From assembly GCF_030272615.1 (NCBI RefSeq), contig NC_081415.1, forward strand, positions 235,659,803 to 235,723,802: a stretch of 64,000 bases of DNA. Reading direction: 5' to 3'. The translations under genes and the position numbers were made by a program. The notes under the pieces are model-generated. The model saw only the letters and a list, made by a program, of their open reading frames with translations. It ran no database searches and was not told where the DNA came from. Source of the stretch: Cryptomeria japonica (Eukaryota > Streptophyta > Pinopsida > Cupressales > Cupressaceae). Of the stretch, positions 45,351 through 55,417 are shown one piece after another (position 1 is the stretch's first letter; each line of letters begins with the position of its first letter).

Positions 45351-46789
45351 TCGAAGTTAAGGATGAATGGATCATTGATTCCAGATGTTCACATCACATG
45401 ACTCATGATAAAGGTAAATTCTTGACCTTTCAGGAATATAATGGAGGTCTAGTAAGATTTGGAGATGATAAAGCTTGTTTCATCAAAAGAAAAGGTACTA
45501 TATCTCTTGATGGTAAGCATAATACTGGCAATGTTTACTATGGAGAAGGCTTAAAGCATAATCTTTTGAGTGTTGGTCAATTACTTGAAAAAGGATTTCA
45601 GTTACAATTCAAGAATGGAAAATGCAAAATTATGAACAGAACTAGTTTGGAAAATGCAACTGGTAATCAAACTAGAGGTAATATCTTTCATTTGAATAAA
45701 AATGAAAAGACATGCTTGATTGCACATATTGATGAAAGTTGGCTATGGCATAAGAGACTCTGTCATGTAAATTTTGATTGCATTGTGAAAATAAGTACTA
45801 CTAAGGCAATTAAAGATTTACCTAAGATTGTCAAACATCACAATCTGGTATGTAAGGAATGTCAATTTGGAAAACAAGTTAGAGCATCTTTTAAAAGTAT
45901 TCTAGAAAAAACCAATAATTCTCTTGACTTAATTCACACTGATTTATGTGGTCTAGCTAGAACTAAAAGCTTACAAGGTGATAGATATTTCATGCTAATC
46001 ATTGATGACTATTCTAGAATGTGTTGGGTTACTTTTCTCGGAGAAATATCAGAAGCACTTGGGAAATTCAAACTATTCAAAGCAATGGTAGAAAATGAAA
46101 CCGGTAAGAAAATCAAATGTCTGAGATCAGATCAAGGAGGTGAATTTACATCTAAGGAATTTAATACATTCTGTGAAGTGAATGGAATCAGAAGACAGTT
46201 ATCAGCACCCTGGACACCACAGCAAAATGGAGTTGTAGAAAGGAAAAACAAAACTATCTTGGATGTAGGTAGAAGTATGTTATCAAAAGCAAATCTACCA
46301 CATGTATATTGGAGAGAGGCAGTAAGTACAGCAGTCTATATATTCAACAAAGTTCACATCAAAGGAGAAACCGATAAGACCCCTCATGAATTATGGTTTG
46401 GTATTACTCCTACTCTTAAATATTTCAAAATATTTGGAAGTAAATGCTATATTAGAAGAGATGAGTATATTAGAAAATTTGATCCTAGAAGTGATGAAGG
46501 AATATTTCTTGGTTATTCATCTAAGAGCAAAGCATATAGATGTTTTAACAAAAGATTGCAGAAAATTGTTGAGAGTACAAATGTGAAGATTGATGAACAG
46601 TTTAGAGGAACTTCAAGGTATATAGACTCTGAACCGGCAATAGAGATACTAAAAAATGAACCTACATTGAACCCACTGGTACAAAATGAAGATCCAGTTA
46701 CACCGGTATCTGAAAATTCCACTGTAACTGAGGAATTGTTGCAAATTAAGACACCCCGATATGTAAGATTGAACCACTCTAAAAATTAG
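45351..46789 (+). pseudogene. Protease and integrase of element D
   Basis: The protease site reads WIIDSRCSHHMT near 45,370. The Gly after Asp-Ser is replaced by Arg, so protease is probably dead although the frame is open. Pre-integrase has SWLWHKRLCHVNF. The integrase core has HTDLCG (about 45,935), RSDQGGEF (about 46,127) and VVERKN (about 46,230), a complete DDE triad. The tail has KIFGSKCYIRRDEYIRKFD. The open frame runs from 45,101 to a TAG at 46,787, 562 codons. Confidence 0.85.
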
Positions 46790-46816
46790 ATAATTGGAAA
46801 CAAGTATCAAGGAGTT

Positions 46817-47846
46817 ATGACAAGAGGAAGACTGGAAAATGAAGAGGTATGTCTTATTTCTCAAATTCAACCATCATCAATTAATGAGGCATATGAAGAC
46901 AAACATTGGATTAAGGCTATGGAAGAGGAATTAGAACAGATTGAAAAGAATAACACATGGACATTAGTTCCTCGACCTAAAGACAAAAATGTAATTGGAA
47001 CAAAAGGGGTATTCAGAAACAAACTTAATGAAGATGGTAAGGTAATCAGAAATAAAGCAAGACTAGTGTCTAAGGGATATTCTCAGAAAGAAGGAATTGA
47101 TTATAATAAAACCTTTGCACCGGTAGCTAGAATTGAGGCAGTCAGATTATTCTTGGATTTTGCAGCACACAAGAACTAAAAAGTATATCAATTGGATATT
47201 AAATGTGCATTTCTGAATGGAGATCTTGAAGAAGAATTTTACATTGAACAACCTAATGGATTTTCTTTGACAAATAACAAAGATATGGTTTGTAGGTTAA
47301 AGAAAGCTTTGTATGGGTTAAAGAAAGCTCCAAGAGCTTGGTATGCAAGATTGGATAAATATCTTCTGAAGATTGGTTTTTCTAAAGGTAATGCTGACAA
47401 CAACTTATACTATAAAGTGACTAATGATGACGTCTTGGTTATAGAATTTTTTGTTGATGATATAATCTTTGGAGGAGAAGATGGATTATGTAAAGACTTT
47501 TCTATTGAAATGCAACAAGATAAAATTCTTTTAGGATTATAGATTTCACAGACTGATAAAGGTATATTCTTGAGTCAATCCAAGTACTTACAAGAAGTTA
47601 CTAAAGAAATTTGGTATGGAGAACTCTAAACCGGTAAGCACACCTATGACTACAAATGACAAATTATCACTAAGGGATGAATCTACACCTATTAATCCAA
47701 CTAGGTACAAATCTCTGATAGGAGGTTTACTGTATTTGACACAAACAAGACCTAATATTATGAATGCGTTATGTATTGTTTCAAGATTTCAAAGTAATCC
47801 TAAAGAAAATCATGAATCAGCAGTAAAAGGATTTTCTGGTACTTAA
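46817..47846 (+). pseudogene. Reverse transcriptase of element D
   Basis: RT shows [48 protein letters not shown] and the catalytic FFVDDIIFGGE near 47,450. Stops are TAA at 47,177 and TAG at 47,540. One frameshift near 47,600 moves the continuation (SKPVSTPMTTNDKLSL, RPNIMNALCIVSRFQ) into another frame. The sequence is then cut by the solo LTR at 47,850. Confidence 0.85.
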
Positions 47847-47849
47847 AAG

Positions 47850-48279
47850 TGTTAGGGTTTCAAGCAGATCCGAAGCAAATATGAACTAACAATTATATGC
47901 AGATTTAAATACAAAAGATAAAGAAATAAAATAGGACACAGATAACACAGAGATTTAACGTGGTTCACCCAAAATGGGTTACGTCCACCATACACAGTCG
48001 TCCAATCTTTCTTATTATCCAGCAAAAATAGTACATCAACCTTACAATGCCTTAAGCATCCCAGCCACTTATAACATGCGTTTTTAGGGAAACAGCAAAG
48101 TCGGCCTATATAGGGTTTTATTACAATGTCGGTTTTCATCAAAAAAAAATGGCCAAAAAAAAAATTCTCAAGGGCTTCCGCCCCCGAACCCCTGCCCAGG
48201 GCCTGCCACGGCCCCGAACCCCAGAAAGGATACATGCTAAGTGTACAGTACTTTGCTAATCAGTTGCCACATTTCAACA
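47850..48279 (-). repeat. Solo LTR inserted in the RNase H of element D
   Basis: 430 bp from TGTTAGGG to TTCAACA on the plus strand. The coding frame breaks after YLK and resumes with GTTNLG across it. The 5-bp target duplication is AAAAG (47,845-47,849) against ACAAG (48,280-48,284). On the minus strand it reads like an LTR, with a CTATATAGGC TATA box near 48,113 and a GTGAACCACGTTAAATC block, so it is probably a minus-oriented solo LTR. It contains no ORF of note. No internal region remains. Confidence 0.75.
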
Positions 48280-48284
48280 ACAAG

Positions 48285-48778
48285 GCACTACAAATCTTGG
48301 TTTATGGTATCCTAGAGATGAAAACTTTGAATTATGTGCATACACAGATGCAAATTGGGCAGGCAATGTGGATGACAGAAAAAGCACCACCGACGGAGCA
48401 TTTTTTCTTGGCAGCAGATTAATTTCTTGGTTGAGTAAGAAACAAAGTTGCACATCTTTATCAACAGCAGAATCAGAATATGTTGCAGAAGCAACTAACT
48501 GTACACAGGTATTATGGCTTAAGAAAATGTTGAAGGTCATAAAGGTAAAATGCAAGGAACCTATAACTATCTATTGTGGTAACATTGCAGCAATTGATAT
48601 ATCTAAGAATCCAGTACTACATTCTAAAACTAAACATGTTTCTATCAAATTGAATTTTCTGAAAGAGAATTTTGAAACAAAAGAAGTAAAACTAGTTTAT
48701 GTGAATACTAAAGAGAAGATTGCAGATATTTTCACTAAGCCTTTACCTAAGGAGACTTTTGAATATCTCAAAGATTAG
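48285..48778 (+). pseudogene. RNase H of element D, part after the solo LTR
   Basis: RNase H shows AYTDANWAGNVDDRKS, FFLGSRLISW, STAESEYVAEATN and the ending ADIFTKPLPKETFEYL. Catalytic Asp and Glu positions look intact. The frame is open to the TAG at 48,776-48,778. Confidence 0.8.
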
Positions 48779-49181
48779 CTTGGGGTCATACCCCCACCGG
48801 TAGAGACTTAGACAGTTGGTGTTTGTCATCAATCGGGAGAATTAATAGAAAAATCTTTTATTCCAGCTTTGATGATGAGAGCTACTTCTCAAGGGGAGTA
48901 GTTGGTATAGTGAATTGGTTGGTATTTTGTATTTGAACTTGGTTTTATAGTAACTTTGGCATTTGATGTCAAAGGGGGAGAGATTGATATGGAAAAACAC
49001 AAAGAAAACACATGTTACTCTCAGGGGGAGAGATTGTTATTGATTACTCTCTGTATCTGAATTTTGATTTCCGGTTATAATCTCTTTTGGGAGATTGTTG
49101 GTTTTTGGTATTTGGCATTTCTGTTTTGGCATTTTGATGGTTTTTCCATCTTGTGTTGCCATCAATTTCAAAGGGGGAGAT
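48779..49181 (+). promoter_or_regulatory. 3' UTR of element D with repeated purine tracts
   Basis: The motif TTTGGCATTTGATGTCAAAG then GGGGAG is at 48,954-48,980. A CAGGGGGAGAGATTGTT copy is near 49,021, and the priming tract TCAAAGGGGGAGAT ends at 49,181 directly before the LTR. There is no gene in this stretch. Confidence 0.6.
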
Positions 49182-50233
49182 TGTTGGTATTTTGGTTATA
49201 TTGATATGGTTTTTTCATTGATGTCAACACCTATTAACACTTATCAACTCTGGCACTTTGGAGAATTGGCAATGTTCACCGGCAAGCAAGTGACTTATGA
49301 ACAGTCACCTATATCTGGCACACCGGCAGGATATATTGTTCACCAGCACTTGGAATGACATGAAAACACTTGGTTGTGTTGAAGACATTGTTTGGACACT
49401 TTGTCTTCAAGATTTGTTCATTGTTATATTCATGTTTGCATATTTGTTGTTACCAGCAAATAGATCCAGGTTATGCACCGGCAAGCTTATCTATTCCAGA
49501 TCAGCATGGCACACTATGGAGATGATTTATTATTGTTGTAAATGCATTAAGCCAGCATGTTGAATCGGATATTGCATCGGTTATTGATTTACTTATAATT
49601 GTTTTATTGTAATATCTTTTAGAGCCGACCTACTAAAATTGGTCTTAGGTTATGGTATATTTGTAAGATTGGTATGTGATTGGGAAAAGGAATTGTAAGA
49701 AGGTATATGCGAGAATAAGCAGAGCTATACACGCAGACATCATTTGAAGGTGAAGCAAGGTTTTTGTAAAGGCATATCAGAATTGAACTGGTACTGAATC
49801 TAGCATATGAAGATGTTATTTTGAGCAGTACATCATTATTGGATTTAATCATCCAATTGTAGTCAGTGTGACTCCTATTTGTGTTTGAGTAGTGAGCTCT
49901 AAGCGCTTGGCCTTTCTGCATGTGCAGACCCCATTTGTATACACATACTATCTGTAGTAGTATCAGTTGATTGTGGGTAAGGTTTCCCACCATGGTTTTT
50001 CCCCTTACAGGGTTTCCACATACAAACATTGGTGTTATGTGTTGTGGATGTTATTGTCTTTTTGTTTCATGCATTAATCTTTATCGGTACTACAATTAAC
50101 TGAGAAATTGTCTACCAACATAAAGTTTGGTTTACTGGTATTTAGCATTAAGTTTAGTTAAGTTGTTTTTTGTTTGAATTTATTTAACAACTAATTTACC
50201 CCCCCCCCTCTCAGTTGTCTCTGGGACCTAACA
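49182..50233 (+). repeat. 3' LTR of element D
   Basis: It has the same termini as the 5' LTR (TGTTGGTATTTTGG and GGGACCTAACA) and differs by substitutions and small indels. ORFs inside are not supported. Confidence 0.85.
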
Positions 50234-50951
50234 CTGTTATCAGATCATAGTTTTACCTGTTGTCTTTTAACCATTGCAACAGTTGGAAAATCCCTTTATC
50301 GGGTAGCTTTAATAGGCTTATTGTAAAACCTGTAACCAGGTGACTCAAGATCATTGAGCTCTTTAAATCCTCTAGTGAGGTAGCCTTTAACAAGGTTTCA
50401 ACCTTTAATAGGGTATATAGCCACCTCTTAACCGGGTGATCTCTAACAGGATCGGTTCCTAACAGAGCCTTATTTTAAAGTCTTTAACCGGACTAGGCTC
50501 CTAACAGGATGAGCTTCAAAAGAGTTCAAAACAAGCTTGTGGGTATTCATTCCCACCGTGGTTTTTCCCATTCAGGTTTCCATGTGAAAAATATGTGTGT
50601 CATGTGTTAAGCATTTTTCATGTGATGTTTATGAAGTATTTGGTTGAAAGATCATGCATGCAGAATTAATAGGTTATAGTATTACTAGCATACCATATGC
50701 ATATGTTTATGGGTGAAAGTTTATGTTGTCCATTGATCCTATTTGATGTATTTAGACTTATCAATTTATGGTGTCTAGTGTCTTACTGTTTTTGACTAGT
50801 ATTTCCATGGTTAAGTTCAATAATGGTGATAACCACGGTGTATTGCTTTAGCTAGATAAGTCGTTGAGAGTTTTTATTTGTACTGATTCACACCCCCCCC
50901 CCTCTTGATACCTGTTGGGGTATATGTTGTTCATCATTATTTATCACATAC

Positions 50952-51780
50952 ATGCTCATAATTTATATTGGTATTAATTATATTATGTAGTAAATTGCAT
51001 GTATATCTTATTTTACTCTTGTAGGGCACAAGTAGCGTGAGTGCGGGGCTGTGCGATTTGAGATCTAGTAGTGCAGCTAGAGACAAGGGAAAGGTAATTG
51101 AATGCAAATATGATTGAATGAATAGTTTAAATAACTTATAATGATTATACATGTCTAGACATAGATTGATAGGAAGAAGAAGAAGAAGAAGAAGAAGAAG
51201 GTTTTTTTTTTCTTGTGCAGGATCCTTCAGAGCTGAGCACTGTGGCGAAGAGGATCGATTTTGATGATCCATCAGTAGCTTAGGATGTTATAGATAGTTT
51301 TGGGATGCTTACATGTCTATTTTGCATGTATATTTTGTATATGGACATACATTCACGTATATAGACGTACATTTTGTTTGAGTTGGCATTCATGCCATAT
51401 TTGTGTATGGGCATACACTTGTAATCATTTGACATTTTCATATATACAAAAGTTGATATTTGATCATATAAATTGTTTCTCATGTGTGAATTGTGTTATC
51501 ATTTTAAAATTTAATCTTCAATTAAATAATTAGCAATGGCTAATAATGGTTATTTAATAAACAATACAATTCATTTCATTTCATCGTAAGTGTTGTTTGT
51601 ATAATCTTCAGATTATATATGATTCATTTCATGTAAATCGTAAGAGTTAAATTTGATTGCCTTTGGAAACTTCACCAAATTCAATAACCTCCTTTCTCAT
51701 CAGACCTCCATGAGGTCAAATATAAGGTCATCTAGACCAATGTTTTTATGTCTAGTCATAGGTCACTCATATTGGCAAAA
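50952..51780 (+). other. 3' end of the split gene and downstream sequence
   Basis: It holds exon 3 (51,025-51,093), exon 4 (51,221-51,283) and a GAA microsatellite just before the last acceptor (about 51,175-51,200). The sequence after 51,284 contains a repeated ATGTATATT/GACATACA-type stretch (51,320-51,410) and no gene. Confidence 0.5.
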
Positions 51781-53090
51781 TTGCTCAAGATTGTTCTCCT
51801 TGTCGTGATCTCGTTTTGCTCGTCGTGATCATGAACCATTGGTTATGACATGTCCAGCTAGTCATTATTACCCTATGCATGCTCCTCTTTTCCTCCCCCA
51901 CTCGGTCGAACACTCAAGGTCATACCCTACCGGCATCGTCCCTTGAGCACTCTAAGTGCTAAAAAATTTCAAACTTTGACAGGCCCTAACTTGGAATCTG
52001 TGGCACCTACGAATGATTTGTTTGAACATACAGAGCCAAGAGAGGGGTCCCTACAAATTTATATCTCAGTTTTTCAAGATTCTCTATGTTTTTATTAGGG
52101 CAACATTTTTTCAGTTGGCGAAAAAATCGTCAGTCTCATTCAATCAAATGTTGTCGCCTTGCCAATTTCTCGTTCTTCTCGTCGTGATCATGAACCGTCG
52201 ATTTTGAAATGTCTAGTTAGGCATTATTACCCTGTTCATTCTCCTATTTTTCCTCCCCCCCCCACTCGGTCGAATGCTCGGGGTCATACCCTACCGGCAT
52301 GGTCCCTTGAGTACCTTAAGTGCTAAAAATTGTCCAACTTTGACGAGCCCTAACTCAAAATCTATGGCACTTGTAAATAATTCATTTGAATCTATAGGGC
52401 CACAAGAGGGGTCCCTACAAAATCCTATCTCGGTTTTCCAAGATTGCCTACGGTTTTATTAGGGCAGCATTTTTTCAGTTGACGAAAAAATTGTCACTCA
52501 TTCAATCAAATGTTGTCACGTGGCCAATTTCTTGTTCTGCTCGTTGTGATCATGAACTATCATTTTTGACATGTCCAATTAGGTATTATTACCCTATGTA
52601 TGCTCCTATTCCCCCCCCCCCCCACTCGGGCGAACACTCGGGGTCATACCCTACCGACGTCATCCCTTAAGCACCCTAAGTGCTAAAACATTTCAAAATT
52701 TGATGGGCCCTAACTCGGAATGTGTAGCACCTGTGAATGATCCATTTGATCCTACGGGGCCACAAGAGGCATCCCTACAAAAACCTATCTCGTTTTTTCA
52801 ATATTCCCTCCGGTTTTATTAGGGCGGCATTTTTTCAGTTGGCAAAAAAATCGTCAGTCTCATTTAATCAAATGTTTTCATGTCGCCAATTTCTTGTTCT
52901 TCTCGTCGTGATCATGAACCATCGATTCTGACATGTCCAGTTAGGCATTATTACCCTATGCATTCTCCTATCCCCCCCCCCTCCCCCCCACTCGGTCGAA
53001 CGCTCAGGGTCATACCCTATCGGTGTTGTCCCTTGAGCACCCTAAGTGCTAAAAATTGTCAAACTTTGGCGGGCCCAAACTTTGTCAACT
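51780..53090. repeat. Satellite-like tandem repeat, unit about 360 bp, about 3.6 copies
   Basis: The marker GGTCATACCCTA recurs at 51,918, 52,282, 52,642 and 53,008, giving periods of 364, 360 and 366. Each unit also has CTCGTCGTGATCATGAAC or a variant, a poly-C run of 5-11, GAGCACCCTAAGTGCTAAAA, and TTTTTTCAGTTGGCRAAAAA. Units are clearly diverged. No ORF is conserved between units. Confidence 0.85.
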
Positions 53091-53091
53091 C

Positions 53092-53320
53092 CTAAATTTT
53101 CACTTTCCATTCTAATGTCATGTTGAGCATTTTCATTATCGCTTCAACATGTTCAACATTTTCACTTTTAAAATCTACATTTTCATTTTCAATAACTTGT
53201 TCAACATTTTCAAATTCAATTTCCTCTTCACTTGAAGTAAAATTAGCAATATTTAACATACCTTGTCTTCTCCTCCTATGACCTTCTCTACCTCTTTCTC
53301 TATACACTTCAATTTGGTCG
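53092..53320 (-). other. Short charged ORF with Glu-Asn-Val repeats
   Basis: The minus frame ending at 53,092 reads Arg-rich (RERGREGHRRRRQG) and then SSEEEIEFENVEQVIENEN with repeated ENV and EHVE units. It might be an exon remnant near the right inverted repeat. No family is recognised, and a chance ORF cannot be excluded. Confidence 0.25.
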
Positions 53321-53652
53321 TTTGAGATTTATTTTGCATTTAGACTTCCGACGACTACTACTCCCCATTTACCTTCACAAAGATGCTCCTAAATGATTAG
53401 CAATGTAAGATTTGACTTTAAGAATCTCTCAAAAGCACAAATTTGTCTCAACTTGTCTGAAAAACCCGTGATTGTCAACAGAAACCAGAATGTGAAGAAT
53501 GTGGATCGTTGGAATCCACAAAATGGCCCACAAGGCTCTTTTTTATTTACAAAAATCAAATATCCAATTTTAATGCATAAATTTGGGGTCCCAAAAATAA
53601 TTCTCATTGCTGCCTTTTTTTTTATTGTTGCTACATTAATGGTAGTGGCAAA

Positions 53653-53687
53653 AATTTGGATATCCGATTATATCAGATATCTGATTT
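53653..53687. repeat. Right inverted copy of the TCGGATATCCGAT repeat
   Basis: The reverse complement of 53,653-53,687 matches 19,963-19,997 at 31 of 35 positions. Further inward both sides carry ACAATAAAA followed by GAATT and a GACCC(C)AAATTT motif in mirrored order, though spacing differs. This may be the right end of a DNA transposon that contains the four-exon gene. Confidence 0.45.
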
Positions 53688-53701
53688 CAGTACTCATATT
53701 T

Positions 53702-53804
53702 TAGAGAGATAGATATTAGAGGAGGGGGAGAGAGAGAGAGAGATTAGGAGAGAGAGGGGGGAGGGGGTAGGCGGGACGGAGAGAGAGATTAGAGGATAGG
53801 GAGG

Positions 53805-53840
<36 letters not shown>

Positions 53841-53881
53841 TTAGGGAAAAGGGAAAAGGGGGAGAGAGAAAAAGGTTAGGG
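53702..53881. repeat. GA-rich minisatellite, left part
   Basis: GAGAGAGA runs alternate with ATTAGRGGAGAGAGGGGGA units. It ends in TAGGG, the left target duplication of element E (53,877-53,881). The array continues at 61,282. Confidence 0.9.
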
Positions 53882-54944
53882 TGATGGTCTCGAAAAGCAC
53901 TGAGAGGGGGGGTGAATCAGTGACACCAAAACACACACAACTTTAAACACTAGCCGGTAGATGAACTTAACTAAGAATTTAAACAAAATACATGCTATTG
54001 AAAATGAAATAACAGCATCCACATAAAGTAGAACATCCACCATAACACAAGTTTTTGTACGTGGAAAACCCAAATAGGTAAAAACCATAGTGAGATGGAA
54101 CTCGCAAGTTAAGTATCTGCAGTAATAGAAAACTGATCGATTAAGGTCTTACAAAGAGCTCTGCTAGGAACGAATCTTGTTAGAGATCCCAAGCTTGATT
54201 AGAAGCTTATACCCTGTTAAGAGTAACCTTGCTGGAGGATTTTAGAATCCAAACTAATGGATCACCTTGTTAGAGCTTACCCAGTTAGGGGATTTAGTTA
54301 TGTTGTAATGATTAGAAAACAACAAGAAAGATTTGATCTATTCTGAGTAGTAAAAACTTGCTTGATCGGATCATTCTAAGTACATTCAACACTGCTCTCC
54401 ATCTAAACACTTATCACTCTTCAGCAAAAGTATTCGCATAGATAACCTCTACTATATTTGTTCTCTCTTTTTCATCTCTTTTGAAATGCTTCACTAAGGT
54501 GTCTTTAAATAGGCATTCAGACCTTATGTCGGCCATAGGAACACAATTTCCTAGGTGTTGTGTATCTAGACATTTAAACATAACTCATCACAAAAATGAC
54601 CATCAAACAAATGGTGTTGGTAACTCATCACAAAATCAGACCGATTAGAGCAGTCAATACTGGTTGGAATACAACTAGTGAATCATTGTCCAGGAATCTT
54701 CCACTTGATCTTCACCTTCAACTTTATCTTCACTTTGATGTCGACTTAGTGTTACCGCAAGTTATCTCTTAGGCACATATCGGTTGACACAAAGTACTGA
54801 TTAGAGATAGACCTTAAACATACCGGTTGGTAGTGTAAATCAATTGAAGTTACACCGGTAATCAAAGTAAACATATATGTGTGTGAGAGTGTTTCATCAA
54901 TGACAACAAGTGATGCATACATTACAATTACCATCAAGCCAACA
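53882..54944 (-). repeat. 3' LTR of element E
   Basis: Read on the minus strand it begins TGTTGGCTTGATGG and ends CGAGACCATCA. It lacks a segment of about 27 bp, present near 60,580 in the other LTR, that holds an extra TTGTTAGAG unit. It carries the C-run CACCCCCCCTCTCAGTG near its end. Confidence 0.85.
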
Positions 54945-55136
54945 ATCTCCCCCTTTGGCATTGATGGCAACACTTAGAAAAGTTTAGAGAAATCCAATAC
55001 CGCTAAGTGTGCATACACAACATATTTATATATATACTCATACTCCCCTTGAATGTAATACTCCCCCTTAATGCATGCATAAATACAAAATTTTCAAAAA
55101 CACACATCCATATTATTACTCCCCCTTCGACAACAA
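54945..55136 (-). promoter_or_regulatory. Purine tracts of element E
   Basis: On the minus strand, GCCATCAATGCCAAAG then GGGGAGAT abuts the 3' LTR (54,945-54,970). A second GGGGGAG preceded by an ATTGTTGTCGAA stretch lies at 55,118-55,136. This mirrors the doubled motif of B, C and D. Confidence 0.5.
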
Positions 55137-55417
55137 TGCCAAAATGATAAAGTAATATATATAATCTGTATCAAAGTGTTCATCATATATTACAATTTTA
55201 AACAAGTTCATGGATTGGATATTCTCATGAAAATATTATTGAAATTTTGCTTCATCTGGGATAGAGTATTCTACCATGATTCTAGTATGTTATCCATATA
55301 CTAAGAGGTAGACAGCAGCTAAGAATAGAATTCTTCCATTAAATCTAGCGTGCGGGTTTCAGGAGTAGCAAGAATAGCTTCTGCACTGGAGTAGTCTCTC
55401 TGAAGAATGTCAACCTG

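Larger units (their letters stand above)
43169..50233 (+). mobile_element. Element D: full-length Ty1/Copia retrotransposon
   Basis: LTRs lie at 43,169-44,192 (1,024 bp) and 49,182-50,233 (1,052 bp). The target duplication is TTGTT (43,164-43,168) against CTGTT (50,234-50,238). PBS TGGTATCAAAGCC is at 44,195-44,207. The interior codes gag, protease, integrase, RT and RNase H in Copia order, largely in one frame. A 430-bp solo LTR interrupts the RNase H. The insertion is in the 3' LTR of element B, next to a site whose intact copy is visible near 22,495. Confidence 0.9.
21826..50946 (+). mobile_element. Element B: Ty1/Copia retrotransposon, 3' LTR split by three insertions
   Basis: The 5' LTR is 21,826-23,181 (1,356 bp). 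The interior is 23,182-27,611. The 3' LTR survives in pieces 27,612-27,807, 36,132-36,147, 42,701-43,168 and 50,239-50,946, about 1,388 bp in total. The flanking 5-bp target duplication is CATAT (21,821-21,825) against CATAC (50,947-50,951). Domain order gag, protease, integrase, RT, RNase H marks Copia. Many stops and frameshifts show it is dead. It is the oldest of the nested group by position. Confidence 0.85.
20576..51283 (+). pseudogene. Four-exon gene of unknown function split by nested retrotransposons
   Basis: Exon 1 20,576-21,600, exon 2 21,702-21,779, exon 3 51,025-51,093, exon 4 51,221-51,283 (TAG end). All junctions are GT-AG and phase 0, and exons 2-4 have no stop. Exon 1 begins after an acceptor-like TTCAATTAG with MGANSENIDQPQPNPP. 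It is Pro-rich, then has a charged region with WCTNDDIVKNFWDRWW. It carries a TGA at 20,813, one frameshift near 21,090 and a TAA at about 21,232. Exon 3 codes GTSSVSAGLCDLRSSS; exon 4 ends RIDFDDPSVA. Intron 3 now spans 29 kb because element B landed in it. The family is not recognised; it may belong to a DNA transposon bounded by the palindromic repeats at 19,960 and 53,687. Confidence 0.55.

Noticed and set aside
51140-51210. GAA repeat as a coding poly-Glu or poly-Lys tract
   Set aside because: It sits in the intron between exons 3 and 4, just before a clear acceptor, and does not keep an open frame with either exon.
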